This document shows, piece by piece, positions 1 to 6,749 of a stretch of DNA of 9,242 nucleotides. Both the position numbers and the translations under genes were made by a program. Source of the DNA: an uncultured Prevotella sp. (GTDB lineage: Bacteria; Bacteroidota; Bacteroidia; Bacteroidales; Bacteroidaceae); assembly GCA_905210845.1 (NCBI GenBank), contig CAJLYG010000127.1:1-9242 (forward strand), read 5' to 3'. Each line of letters opens with the position of its first letter. Within the stretch, counting starts at the first letter, position 1. A model generated the notes under the pieces. That model saw nothing but the letters and a program-made list of their open reading frames with translations, ran no database searches and was not told the DNA's origin.

Positions 1-1488
1 CGTGCAGCGTACCAAGATGGATGCGGAACAGGGCGAGCAGTTTCTGCAGGGAAAGCAGAGTCTATCAACCGACAGAGCAACAGTCTGCTCAAGCTGATCA
101 ACCAACTCTTAGATGCCGCCAAGGTGAAGTCGGAGGTGGGGAACGCCAACTGGCGCAACGGAAATATCACCGCCTATATAGAGATGATCGTAGAAAGCTA
201 CCGCGATTATGCCCGCAGTAGCGATATCACCCTCTCCTTCATCTCCAAGGAAGCGGTGGTGATGGATTTCGTGCCCGACTATGTCAGTAAGATCATGAAC
301 AACCTCCTGTCTAACTCCCTGAAGTTTACGCCAGCCTATGGAAGGGTAGGCGCGACCCTGTGGCGTGAGGGGAAACACTTGCACCTTGATGTTGCCGATA
401 CAGGTAAAGGGATGGATCAGGAGACGGTTGCCCATGTCTTTGAGCCTTTCTATCAGGCTGAAGGTGACACGCAGAATATTGGTACGGGCATCGGACTTTC
501 CTTCGTGAAACAGCTCGTCGATGCTCTTGGAGGAACGATCACTGTGGAAAGTGAGGCAGGTCGTGGTACTATCTTCCAAATCAGCTTGCCCATCCACCAG
601 AATATCCAGCAAAAGGTGGACGCAGATCCTATGATATCAAAGCCTGTGCTGTCCCAGGTTAATGCAATGCCGAAGGATCCTGGGGAGAAGGAGCATGACT
701 GCAGGGTGCTCGTCATTGAGGACAACCACGACGTTGCTACCTATATCGGCTCGCTACTCTCTGACGAATATGATGTCTACTATGCTGCCAATGGACGGGA
801 AGGGTTGAAGAGCGCATTGGACATCGTGCCTGATCTTATCATTACCGACCTGATGATGCCCGAGATGGATGGGCTGGAGGTGTGCCGGCAGGTGCGTGCC
901 AACGAGATTATCAACCATATTCCGATCATCGTGGTCACTGCCAAGATCACCGCAGAGGAACGCCTCAAAGGACTGGAGGCTGGCGCAGATGCTTACCTTG
1001 CCAAGCCTTTCAATGCCGACGAGCTGCGCACCCGGGTAAGAAAGTTGCTTGATACCCGGCGCTTGCTACGAGAGAAATTCTCCCAGATCATGGTTGAAGG
1101 CAATGACAAGGACCATAAGCAAGACAACACTTCGCCCTGTGACGCTGATCTGCAATTCCTTATCAAGGTATCCGATGCTGTCAACATGCAGCTCAACCGC
1201 AACGGGGAGACAAACGTATCGCTCATCGCTTCGATGATGTGCATGAGCAACAGTCAGTTCTACCGGAAGATGGTGGCGATCACGGGATATACTCCTGTCG
1301 CCTATATTCAACGCATCAAAATCAAGAAAGCCATGAAACTATTGGACGAGGACTCTAAGGTCAGCATGGCAGAGGTGGCATACCGCTGCGGGTTCGATGT
1401 CTATCCCAACTTCGTGCGCGCCTTCAAGAAAGTGTGCGGCGTCACGTCGACGGATTACAGGAAGGGGAAAGAGGTCAAGGAAATATGA
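1..1488 (+). CDS. Hybrid two-component system sensor/regulator (HTCS), 3' part, with apparent frameshift
   Basis: This is the C-terminal half of a Bacteroidetes HTCS, a single inner-membrane protein that senses a periplasmic ligand, autophosphorylates, passes phosphate to its own receiver and binds DNA, usually at a polysaccharide-utilisation or similar locus. Visible in order are the end of the HisKA dimerisation helix (about 61-120, NSLLKLINQLLD), a HATPase_c domain (about 247-591; N-box around 298-327, DTGKGM at 397-414, GTGIGL at 481-498), a receiver (about 706-1060; acidic pair in VIEDN, phosphoacceptor Asp at 847-849 in DLMMPEMDG, Lys in AKPF at 1003-1005) and an AraC HTH (about 1150-1480). 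The sensor, transmembrane segment and phospho-His motif lie before the window. ATG 124 is only an internal Met, because family sequence continues upstream. Bases 2-58 match the family in frame 2 (QFLQGKQ) and bases 61 onward in frame 1 (SINRQSNSLL), which implies a 2-base insertion at 57-60. If real, this copy is a pseudogene. Confidence 0.9.
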   Translation, partial: RAAYQDGCGTGRAVSAGKAESINRQSNSLLKLINQLLDAAKVKSEVGNANWRNGNITAYIEMIVESYRDYARSSDITLSFISKEAVVMDFVPDYVSKIMNNLLSNSLKFTPAYGRVGATLWREGKHLHLDVADTGKGMDQETVAHVFEPFYQAEGDTQNIGTGIGLSFVKQLVDALGGTITVESEAGRGTIFQISLPIHQNIQQKVDADPMISKPVLSQVNAMPKDPGEKEHDCRVLVIEDNHDVATYIGSLLSDEYDVYYAANGREGLKSALDIVPDLIITDLMMPEMDGLEVCRQVRANEIINHIPIIVVTAKITAEERLKGLEAGADAYLAKPFNADELRTRVRKLLDTRRLLREKFSQIMVEGNDKDHKQDNTSPCDADLQFLIKVSDAVNMQLNRNGETNVSLIASMMCMSNSQFYRKMVAITGYTPVAYIQRIKIKKAMKLLDEDSKVSMAEVAYRCGFDVYPNFVRAFKKVCGVTSTDYRKGKEVKEI

Positions 1489-1548
1489 AGTACTGAAAAG
1501 GGGTGTAAGATTCTGACGGTCCTGTAATAGCCTTGAATATCAGATATT

Positions 1549-1566
1549 TACCCCTGGATACCCCTG
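1549..1566. repeat. Short direct repeat TACCCCTG x2
   Basis: TACCCCTG occurs at 1549-1556 and again at 1559-1566, a 10-bp period (about one helical turn), in the non-coding stretch just after the HTCS gene. AraC-type domains often bind paired direct half-sites, so this could be a regulator site, but nothing else supports that and no promoter box sits nearby. It may be chance. Confidence 0.3.
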
Positions 1567-1613
1567 CAATCTTCCGAAGAGTCTCCTATGAAGTACCAGC
1601 GTGATTTCCAAAA

Positions 1614-1723
1614 GATGACCTTTCGGCGTCTAATCGATGACCTTTTAGCGTTCAATCGATGATCTTTTGGCGTCCACTATGTGGCCTTTTGGCGCGTGAA
1701 AGATGATCTCTTGGAAAACATGG
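1614..1723. repeat. Five imperfect 22-bp tandem repeats
   Basis: Units begin at 1614, 1636, 1658, 1680 and 1702, each exactly 22 bp from the last. The core consensus is GATGAyCTTTTGGCGT followed by a variable 6-base spacer, often ending AATC. Units 2 and 3 are closest to consensus; unit 4 has lost the GATGA start (TGTGGCCTTTTGGCG); unit 5 keeps GATGATCTCTTGG and then decays. The array sits in the 376-bp gap between the HTCS gene and the GntR promoter and has no open frame of note. The exact period despite sequence drift suggests spacing has been kept, or that the array arose by slippage and is now decaying. The function is unknown. The gap has no other clear element besides the TACCCCTG pair before it and the promoter after it. 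Confidence 0.8.
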
Positions 1724-1781
1724 GATCATAACCCAATCAAAGTTAAAGATTCTTTCATATCCGTAAGAGAACCCTCCTTGG

Positions 1782-1813
1782 CTTGGAGATCTTATCTCTT
1801 TCCTCTATATTTG
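1782..1813 (+). promoter_or_regulatory. Bacteroidetes-type promoter upstream of the ABC-remnant/GntR unit
   Basis: A perfect -7 box, TATATTTG (TAnnTTTG), lies at 1806-1813. A plausible weak -33 element, CTTG, lies at 1782-1785 with a 20-bp spacer; the consensus is TTTG with about 19-21 bp. Transcription would start near 1820, inside the inverted repeat that follows, and the leader to ATG 1865 would be about 45 nt. Confidence 0.7.
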
Positions 1814-1814
1814 C

Positions 1815-1838
1815 AGTGTACTACGTTAATAGTACACT
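1815..1838. promoter_or_regulatory. Perfect inverted-repeat operator, probably for the GntR (YtrA-type) repressor
   Basis: AGTGTACT (1815-1822) and AGTACACT (1831-1838) form a perfect 8-bp inverted repeat around the 8-base spacer ACGTTAAT. A further partial half-site, AGTGTAT, lies at 1844-1850. The palindrome begins two bases after the -7 box and covers the predicted transcription start, which is ideal for repression. GT...AC-type inverted repeats are typical of GntR-family operators, and a GntR gene lies 207 bp downstream on the same transcript, so autoregulation is the likely meaning (inference). Confidence 0.7.
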
Positions 1839-1864
1839 AAAATAGTGTATCAATATCTTATATA

Positions 1865-1975
1865 ATGATGATAGAAATCAGTCATGTCAGTTACAAGTAC
1901 AATGGCTCGAGGCAAGAAGTCTTTGAGGATTTGAACTTGACTTTGCAAGAATCTTCTCTTGTTGGCATTCTCGGT
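1865..1975 (+). pseudogene. N-terminal remnant of an ABC transporter ATPase
   Basis: The first 37 codons read like the start of an ABC ATPase: MMIEISHVSYKYNGS, then VFEDLNLTL, then VGILG. This is the usual first beta strands with the aromatic A-loop (YKY), ending at the first residues of the Walker A P-loop (normally GxxGxGK[ST]). After GILG the sequence becomes HQFHRS and the ATPase stops, so the nucleotide-binding site is absent and the fragment cannot hydrolyse ATP. The reading frame stays open and runs in frame into the GntR gene, giving a possible 178-residue fusion from ATG 1865. This looks like the 5' scar of a deletion. The promoter and operator just upstream would have driven the intact transporter operon. 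Confidence 0.75.
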
Positions 1976-2048
1976 CATCAATTTCATCGCAGCCTATCGT
2001 CGCTTTACGCGTATCCAATTACTCAACCCACAAATGTTCAACAAATGA
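1974..2048 (+). pseudogene. Possible C-terminal remnant of an ABC permease gene
   Basis: In the frame one base ahead of the ATPase fragment, 1974-2048 reads as a 24-codon tail containing NFIAAYRRFTRIQLL and ending in TGA at 2046-2048. A short aromatic/hydrophobic stretch followed by a basic YRRF-type end is what the last cytoplasmic residues of a membrane permease look like. The stop overlaps the GntR start codon as ATGA (2045-2048), the usual junction of translationally coupled operon genes. With the ATPase fragment on the other side, the simplest reading is that a deletion joined the 5' end of the ATPase gene to the 3' end of a downstream permease gene near 1972-1978. The tail is too short to identify by family, so the permease label is inference. 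Confidence 0.45.
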
Positions 2049-2401
2049 ATTTCAGCAGCGATAAACCCATTTATATGCAGATGGCTGACCGTCTCTGTGA
2101 CGATATCCTTGCCGGTACTTACCGGGATGACGACAGGATACCGAGCGTCAGGGAATATGCCGTCATGTTGGAAGTAAACACCAATACGGCTATGAAAGCG
2201 TATGACCAATTGGCCCGTGAGGACATTATCTACAACAAGCGGGGTGTGGGATATTTCGTCAATCGCGGTGCCCGCAAGCAAATCCTCCAGTCACGCAGGA
2301 AAGTGTTCATGGAGCAAGTCCTCCCTGATGTTTTCCGTCAGATGCGCCTTTTGGATATTGACATCAAAGAAATTGACTTTTCTTGGGATAATTCAAAATA
2401 A
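2045..2401 (+). CDS. YtrA-type GntR family transcriptional regulator
   Basis: A 118-residue cytoplasmic repressor. Residues about 8-72 form the GntR winged helix: PIYMQMADRLCDDILAG, the hallmark RIPSVREYA, the recognition-helix region NTNTAMKAYDQL, and a wing ending KRGVGYFV. A short helical C-terminal segment (about 75-105) replaces the large effector domain of other GntR groups, which together with the length fits the YtrA subgroup that normally controls ABC-transporter operons. The ATG at 2045 is chosen because family sequence starts there and it overlaps the upstream TGA. An in-frame ATG at 1865 would add 60 unrelated residues from the transporter remnant. The protein looks intact, so it may still bind the palindrome at 1815-1838 and repress its own transcript. 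Its transporter seems to be missing here, leaving the regulator orphaned unless another copy exists elsewhere. Confidence 0.9.
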   Translation: MNFSSDKPIYMQMADRLCDDILAGTYRDDDRIPSVREYAVMLEVNTNTAMKAYDQLAREDIIYNKRGVGYFVNRGARKQILQSRRKVFMEQVLPDVFRQMRLLDIDIKEIDFSWDNSK

Positions 2402-2414
2402 ATGATTATATTTG
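2382..2414 (+). promoter_or_regulatory. Probable promoter for the TraB/GumN-regulator operon
   Basis: A perfect -7 box TATATTTG lies at 2407-2414, with CTTG at 2382-2385 as a possible -33 element (21-bp spacer). It overlaps the last codons of the GntR gene. Transcription would begin near 2421, giving a leader of about 200 nt before ATG 2623. No terminator hairpin was seen between the GntR stop and this operon, so read-through from the GntR promoter is also possible. Confidence 0.6.
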
Positions 2415-2622
2415 CAACCGAATAACATCATGCCACGTCTGAGTGTTGTATACATAGATAGTGGAATTTTATAGAGAAATAAAATTGCTTCTTGGATACT
2501 ATACTCCTGATGGTGAATGTTATGAGAGGTGCATTTGACGTAAAATAAAGCGACATGCTAAATGCCTTGAAATGCAAGTGCATCCCTATTGGGTCATGTA
2601 TTATAATCTATTTGATAAGAAT
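2415..2622 (+). other. Long AT-rich leader region with a doubtful 25-codon micro-ORF
   Basis: This is the stretch between the 2407-2414 promoter box and the TraB/GumN start. It holds no recognised gene. A GTG-started frame at 2461-2538 encodes 25 residues with the stretch LLGYYTPDGECYERC, which looks more protein-like than random and could be a relic or a leader peptide; there is no supporting context. The palindrome GTATAC occurs in the early leader (around 2448-2453). No clear stem-loop was found. Confidence 0.3.
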
Positions 2623-3531
2623 ATGAATAAAAGGTTAATTCTCTCTCTCTGTTTGAGCGTTTGCTTCCTATTGGAGGCGAATGCTCAACTTTTGTATAAG
2701 ATTTCCGGTAAGGGATTGTCAAGGCCGTCCTATGTCTTAGGTACCTGCCATTTGGTCAATGGCAGTTTCTCAGACTCGATCCCTGGTCTGCGCAACGCTC
2801 TGTCGGGCACGGATCAGGTTTATGGAGAAGTGGTAATGTCGGAGATGACATCTCCAGAGAACATGCAGAAGCTAAAGGCTTCTATGTCGTTGCCTGACAG
2901 CACGTCCTTGCAGAAGTTGCTCACGGAAGACCAGATGGCCCGGTTGAACGCCTTCTTGAAGGAGACCATAGGCGTGGACCTGTCAAACGAAGGACTGAAA
3001 GTCCAGTTCGGGCAACTTAAACCTGCAGCTTTGTCCACGCAATTGACCATTCTCATGTACATGCGGAAACATACGGGAGAGTTGAATATAGCCGACCTGC
3101 TGGATCAACATCTGCAGGCGGTCGCCGTAAAAAGTGGGAAGAAAGTAGGGGGATTGGAAACTTTGGATTTCCAGATGAATCTGCTCTATGGGCAACCGAT
3201 GCCTCGGCAGATTGAAGGTCTGATGTGCCTTGTGGACAATGGAGAGGAGATGTTGAAGATGACCGAAGAGATGATCAAGGCTTATTATGCCATGGATATA
3301 AAGACACTCAAGCAGGTAATGGACCGGAAAATGCATAACAGCTGTGACCAGACCCCAGAGGAAGAAAAGGCCATAGTCTATGACCGTAATGCCAGATGGG
3401 CAAGAAAAATGCCGGGAGTAATGGCACAAGCCTCCACCTTATTTGTCGTGGGAAGCGGTCATCTGCCCGGTGACAAAGGCTTGCTTCAGCTTCTTCGACA
3501 GGCAGGATATACCATTGAGGCTGTGAAATAA
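2623..3531 (+). CDS. TraB/GumN family protein, secreted (Tiki-like fold)
   Basis: A 302-residue protein of the TraB/GumN family (COG3735 type), whose relatives include the Tiki and PrgY/TraB proteins. ATG 2623 is chosen over the in-frame ATG 2572 because it starts a clean signal peptide: MNKR, a hydrophobic run LILSLCLSVCFLL, and an EANA-type cleavage site near residues 21-22. The mature protein should therefore be in the periplasm. Family hallmarks are visible: YKISGKG and PSYVLGTCH near the N-terminus (first GxxH motif at 40-43), a candidate acidic active-site residue Glu69 in VYGEV, and a second GxxH, GSGHLPGDKG, at 277-287 near the C-terminus. Tiki members are metal-dependent proteases using GxxH motifs and a Glu; activity for bacterial GumN proteins is mostly unproven. 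The protein ends 29 bp before the membrane regulator gene and is probably co-transcribed with it. Confidence 0.9.
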   Translation: MNKRLILSLCLSVCFLLEANAQLLYKISGKGLSRPSYVLGTCHLVNGSFSDSIPGLRNALSGTDQVYGEVVMSEMTSPENMQKLKASMSLPDSTSLQKLLTEDQMARLNAFLKETIGVDLSNEGLKVQFGQLKPAALSTQLTILMYMRKHTGELNIADLLDQHLQAVAVKSGKKVGGLETLDFQMNLLYGQPMPRQIEGLMCLVDNGEEMLKMTEEMIKAYYAMDIKTLKQVMDRKMHNSCDQTPEEEKAIVYDRNARWARKMPGVMAQASTLFVVGSGHLPGDKGLLQLLRQAGYTIEAVK

Positions 3532-3560
3532 CTGTGAAAGGTGATCACACTCTCGATAAA

Positions 3561-6416
3561 ATGAATGTATTCCTACGAAAATATAGGCTGTTTTGGGTGA
3601 CGCTATGCCTATGTGTTTTGGAGGGGCAGGCGTATGGTCAGTCGTCCACAGCCTCGGGGCGCATTGACACACGGGGCATGGCTGTCTATTGTGTCTATAA
3701 GGCCAAGAGTGGGATCGTATGGTTGGGGACCAGCGAAGGGCTCATCACGTATGGGCAACTGCTCAGCTATAATCCACGGGCATATATCCGTCATCCCCTT
3801 CTATGCAATGCGATTACTGATATCAAAGAAGATAGTCAGGGGAGATTATGGGTGACAACCCAGTCTCGGCAGTATATGGTCTATGATCCCACAACTAATG
3901 AATTGATTGCTGATGCCCGGCAGATCATTCGCGAATGGGGCGTTCAAACGCCAAAGTATTTTTCTCTTCGCATGGATGAAGACCATTATCTTTGGGTAGG
4001 ATTTGCACATCAAGTGTACTGGTTGGATGGAAAAGGGAAACGAAAGAAAGCATATCTACTTCCTTCTTCGGCGGGAGGGGTGATAGATTTCGTCAACAGT
4101 GGCCAAGCCACTTATGTCATTACCCGGAAACGCATCTTTAAGATCCCCAAGAAAACCATGTCCTTGCAAGACTACACGTCCATGCCGACCCCTTATCAAG
4201 GATCCTTCAATTATGGTTATGCCACTCCCAAGCATATCCTTTGGTTGACTTATGATCGTCATACGTATCGTTATGATGAGAAGACGCGTCGTTGGCGCAG
4301 CTATCCCGATTTCATCACAGATGGTACCCTATCTGTCTATTCCCTTTCTTCAGAAGTGTTTTGTCAGGGCGCGTTGAATGATTATCCAGCCATCTTTGAC
4401 AGGAAAGGCGACAGGGTCAAGCTAAGCACATTGAATTGGCGCTATAAATGGGCATTTCTTGACCGGCATATCCAGGATATGTATTATGATGGAGAGACTC
4501 AAAATTTGTGGGTTCTCTATAAGAAGATGGGAATGGCAGTGTTTGGAAAACGCCTTGACCAGTCAAGGAAAGTGCAGATTCCTTGCGAGACCGACTGCTA
4601 TCGCATGAATGACGTGCTTTGCATGACACAGGATAAGGATGGAACTATTTGGCTGGGAACCGAGGATGACGGAATCCTCCATTTCCAAGGAAGTCGACAA
4701 GAACTGCTCAAAGATCGTATTGCAACCTATAGTGCCGTGATCTCCATCTTGAGTGATTCTCATGGGAGACTTTGGTATGGAGTGTACGCGAGTGGTTTGT
4801 TCCGGAGAGACGGGAAGGTGTACCTCAAGGGACTGTCTCCCAATAAGATCGTGGAAGGTCCTAATGGACTGTTCTTCGTCATGACTTTGAGAAAGGGATT
4901 ATGGCGGATTGACGACAAGACAGGGAATGTTGTGCAGGTCTTCCTTCATGACAGTTGCTTGAATGACATTGCCTACGCCAAGGGGAAAGTTTATGTGTGT
5001 TCCAATTCTGGGGCTTATGTCTTAGATCCTTATACCCTGCAATGGAAGGTCGTGGACAATCGACTGAGGGAATGCTATGCGGCACTGATCGTATGTAGGA
5101 AGCATCATTACCTGTTCTTGGCACGCGCCAATGGCAGGAAGGGATTAGTAGTCTTCGACTTGAAAACACGTCGCTTCTTGCGTGCTCCAGATATGGATAC
5201 CTATCAGATGAAAGGCTTTGCAGAGGATAGGGGTGGGAGAATATGGAGCATTAGCAACCAAGGATTGATCCGGTTTGAACAATGGGAAACCGGAACACAA
5301 CGCATCACCTGTTTCCCTATTTATGGCAATGAGAATAGTATTTATAACAACCTTGCCATTCTCCCTATATCAGGCGACCGCCTCTTGTTGGGCATGAATG
5401 ATGGCTATCAGGTGGTTGATCCTCGCGCCGTTTACCTGCAGATGAAAAAGGATGAAAACAAGGGGAAAGGCAATGGGCCTTGTCCATTGATGCTAACTTC
5501 CTTGAGGATCAACGACCAATATGTAAATCCAGGTGCCCATTATGATGGGAAGGTTATCTATCGGACAGACATAGAAAATGTCAAATGCCTGAACTTGACC
5601 AGTCATCAGAAAGATTTACTGATAGAATGCTTGCCGAAAGATTATGTGACGGGCTATGGCTATACCTATTCTTATCGCCTGAAGGGCAACGGAAATAAGT
5701 GGATGCCTATGCAGAACTTCCAAATGGCATTGATCGACGTACCTTCCGGGACTTATCAGTTGCAGGTGCGTATTCAGAATGCCGACCATACCAAGGAGCG
5801 GGTCTATGACATCGTGACAATTTCTATTGCCCCGCCTTTTTACCGTTCTTATTGGGCGTATCTGATCTATATTCTCTTTTCCCTACTGATCATTGCTGCC
5901 GGGCGTTTCGTTTATCAGCGCAGGAAGGAGGCAGGTATTATCATGGACAGGAATCTTTCCTTGGAACGACAGAGAATCTATTTAGAACGGGAAGCCGCAG
6001 AAAAGGCAGCCCTTGCAGAGAAGCTATCTCGGGAAAATGCAAGGCTTGAAGCTGATAAGCCAAAGGATCCGGCATTGATGAGTGATGATGAGCGATTGGT
6101 TAATGAGGTGATGCAAGTCGTGGAGAAACATATCAGTGATCCTGATTTTTCAGTGGAGGTACTGAGTGATGAACTGCACATGCACCGTACCAGTCTTTAC
6201 AGGAAGTTAGTAGTTGCTACTGGTCAGACTCCAGTCGTCATGATCCGGAAAATCCGAATGAAGCGTGCCCGGCAATTGTTGGAGCATGGACATGTGCTCT
6301 TATCCCAAGTAGCTTATCAGGTGGGATATAATTCCACGAAGAATTTTTCCAAGCATTTCCGTAACGAGTTCGGATTCAATCCGAGTGACATAGAAAAGGC
6401 AAGAGGAGAAGGGTAA
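3561..6416 (+). CDS. Kinase-less membrane regulator: Reg_prop propeller, Y_Y_Y domain, TM, coiled coil, AraC HTH
   Basis: A 951-residue one-component transmembrane regulator. ATG 3561 begins a signal sequence (MNVFLRKYRLFWVTLCLCVL, cleavage near AYG-QSS); the upstream in-frame GTG at 3534 would only bury it. A periplasmic beta-propeller sensor follows, with Reg_prop-type repeats such as GIVWLGTSEGL (51-61), QGRLWV (93-98), DGTIWLGTEDDGI (360-372), HGRLWYGV (401-408) and GGRIWSISNQGL (558-569). A Y_Y_Y domain spans about 690-757 (YTYSYRLKG, then GTYQLQVRIQNAD). One membrane helix lies at about 765-785, a charged coiled coil at about 797-832, and an AraC HTH at about 846-945 (HMHRTSLYRKL; YQVGYNSTKNFSKHFRNEFG). 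The layout is that of an HTCS with both histidine kinase and receiver missing, the coiled coil taking their place. Ligand binding would presumably change dimer geometry to drive DNA binding. It lies upstream of the secreted-protein cassette, its likely target. Confidence 0.92.
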   Translation: MNVFLRKYRLFWVTLCLCVLEGQAYGQSSTASGRIDTRGMAVYCVYKAKSGIVWLGTSEGLITYGQLLSYNPRAYIRHPLLCNAITDIKEDSQGRLWVTTQSRQYMVYDPTTNELIADARQIIREWGVQTPKYFSLRMDEDHYLWVGFAHQVYWLDGKGKRKKAYLLPSSAGGVIDFVNSGQATYVITRKRIFKIPKKTMSLQDYTSMPTPYQGSFNYGYATPKHILWLTYDRHTYRYDEKTRRWRSYPDFITDGTLSVYSLSSEVFCQGALNDYPAIFDRKGDRVKLSTLNWRYKWAFLDRHIQDMYYDGETQNLWVLYKKMGMAVFGKRLDQSRKVQIPCETDCYRMNDVLCMTQDKDGTIWLGTEDDGILHFQGSRQELLKDRIATYSAVISILSDSHGRLWYGVYASGLFRRDGKVYLKGLSPNKIVEGPNGLFFVMTLRKGLWRIDDKTGNVVQVFLHDSCLNDIAYAKGKVYVCSNSGAYVLDPYTLQWKVVDNRLRECYAALIVCRKHHYLFLARANGRKGLVVFDLKTRRFLRAPDMDTYQMKGFAEDRGGRIWSISNQGLIRFEQWETGTQRITCFPIYGNENSIYNNLAILPISGDRLLLGMNDGYQVVDPRAVYLQMKKDENKGKGNGPCPLMLTSLRINDQYVNPGAHYDGKVIYRTDIENVKCLNLTSHQKDLLIECLPKDYVTGYGYTYSYRLKGNGNKWMPMQNFQMALIDVPSGTYQLQVRIQNADHTKERVYDIVTISIAPPFYRSYWAYLIYILFSLLIIAAGRFVYQRRKEAGIIMDRNLSLERQRIYLEREAAEKAALAEKLSRENARLEADKPKDPALMSDDERLVNEVMQVVEKHISDPDFSVEVLSDELHMHRTSLYRKLVVATGQTPVVMIRKIRMKRARQLLEHGHVLLSQVAYQVGYNSTKNFSKHFRNEFGFNPSDIEKARGEG

Positions 6417-6501
6417 CGCCTTTTGTCAAAATGTTGCATAATACTGATCTGTTGATTAACAGAATGTTATCGCTATATTGTCTTACGCTTTGATGCAAGA
6501 A

Positions 6502-6530
6502 AAGTCGACTTTTATCAATAAAGTCGGCTT
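6502..6530 (+). terminator. Hairpin terminator after the membrane regulator
   Basis: AAGTCGACTTT (6502-6512) pairs with AAAGTCGGCTT (6520-6530) over 11 bp with one G-U pair and a 7-base loop. It is preceded by an A-rich run and followed by CTTTGTCAATTT, a weak U tract. It lies 86 bp after the regulator stop and before the next promoter, so it separates the two transcription units. Confidence 0.7.
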
Positions 6531-6614
6531 CTTTGTCAATTTACTCGATCTTTCGGATTGTTGCAATTTAGGGCTTGTTCTGTTGAATTAGATAAAAAAG
6601 TTTCTTGTATTTTC

Positions 6615-6644
6615 TTCGCTTTTCTCTTTTTACCTCTACCTTTG
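6615..6644 (+). promoter_or_regulatory. Promoter of the secreted-protein cassette
   Basis: A perfect -7 box TACCTTTG lies at 6637-6644 in a pyrimidine-rich stretch. A poor -33 candidate, TTCG, lies at 6615-6618 (18-bp spacer). A weak -33 element fits a promoter that needs an activator such as the AraC-type regulator encoded just upstream (inference). Transcription would start near 6651, leaving a leader of about 130 nt before ATG 6782. Confidence 0.65.
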
Positions 6645-6653
6645 CAACGGTCC

Positions 6654-6749
6654 ATGAGAAGAATAAAAGTCAGTTTATGGTTCCAAAAGGATAGATATGT
6701 GCTAAAGAAACAAAAATTGATTTGGATTGCAAGCATCATTTCTTTCTAA
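6654..6749 (+). CDS. Doubtful 31-codon leader ORF
   Basis: An ATG at 6654, only a few bases after the predicted transcription start, opens a 31-codon frame (MRRIKVSLWFQKDRY to the stop at 6747-6749). It has a basic start and a hydrophobic end (IWIASIISF), and ends 32 bp before the signal-peptide ATG at 6782. It could be a chance frame in the leader or a small regulatory peptide; no homologue is recognised and no ribosome-binding signal distinguishes it. The rest of the 365-bp gap 6417-6781 holds the terminator and promoter described separately and nothing else clear. Confidence 0.2.
   Translation: MRRIKVSLWFQKDRYVLKKQKLIWIASIISF

Noticed and set aside
124..126. ATG as the start of the HTCS gene
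   Set aside because: Family-like kinase sequence (NSLLKLINQLLD) continues upstream in the same frame and the gene is clearly cut by the window start.
1614..1723. CRISPR array
   Set aside because: The units are 22 bp with no long unique spacers between them and no cas genes are in view; it is a simple imperfect tandem repeat.
1865..2401. A single natural 178-residue GntR gene
   Set aside because: The first 37 residues match an ABC ATPase start rather than any GntR extension, and GntR family sequence begins at ATG 2045; the longer product remains possible but is not the ancestral gene.
2983..3429. 148-residue open frame on the minus strand
   Set aside because: It lies wholly antisense to the well-supported TraB/GumN gene, has no recognisable domain and no promoter; it is a shadow.
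3534..3560. GTG at 3534 as the start of the membrane regulator
   Set aside because: It would place nine polar residues (KGDHTLDK) before a clean signal peptide; ATG 3561 gives a standard start.
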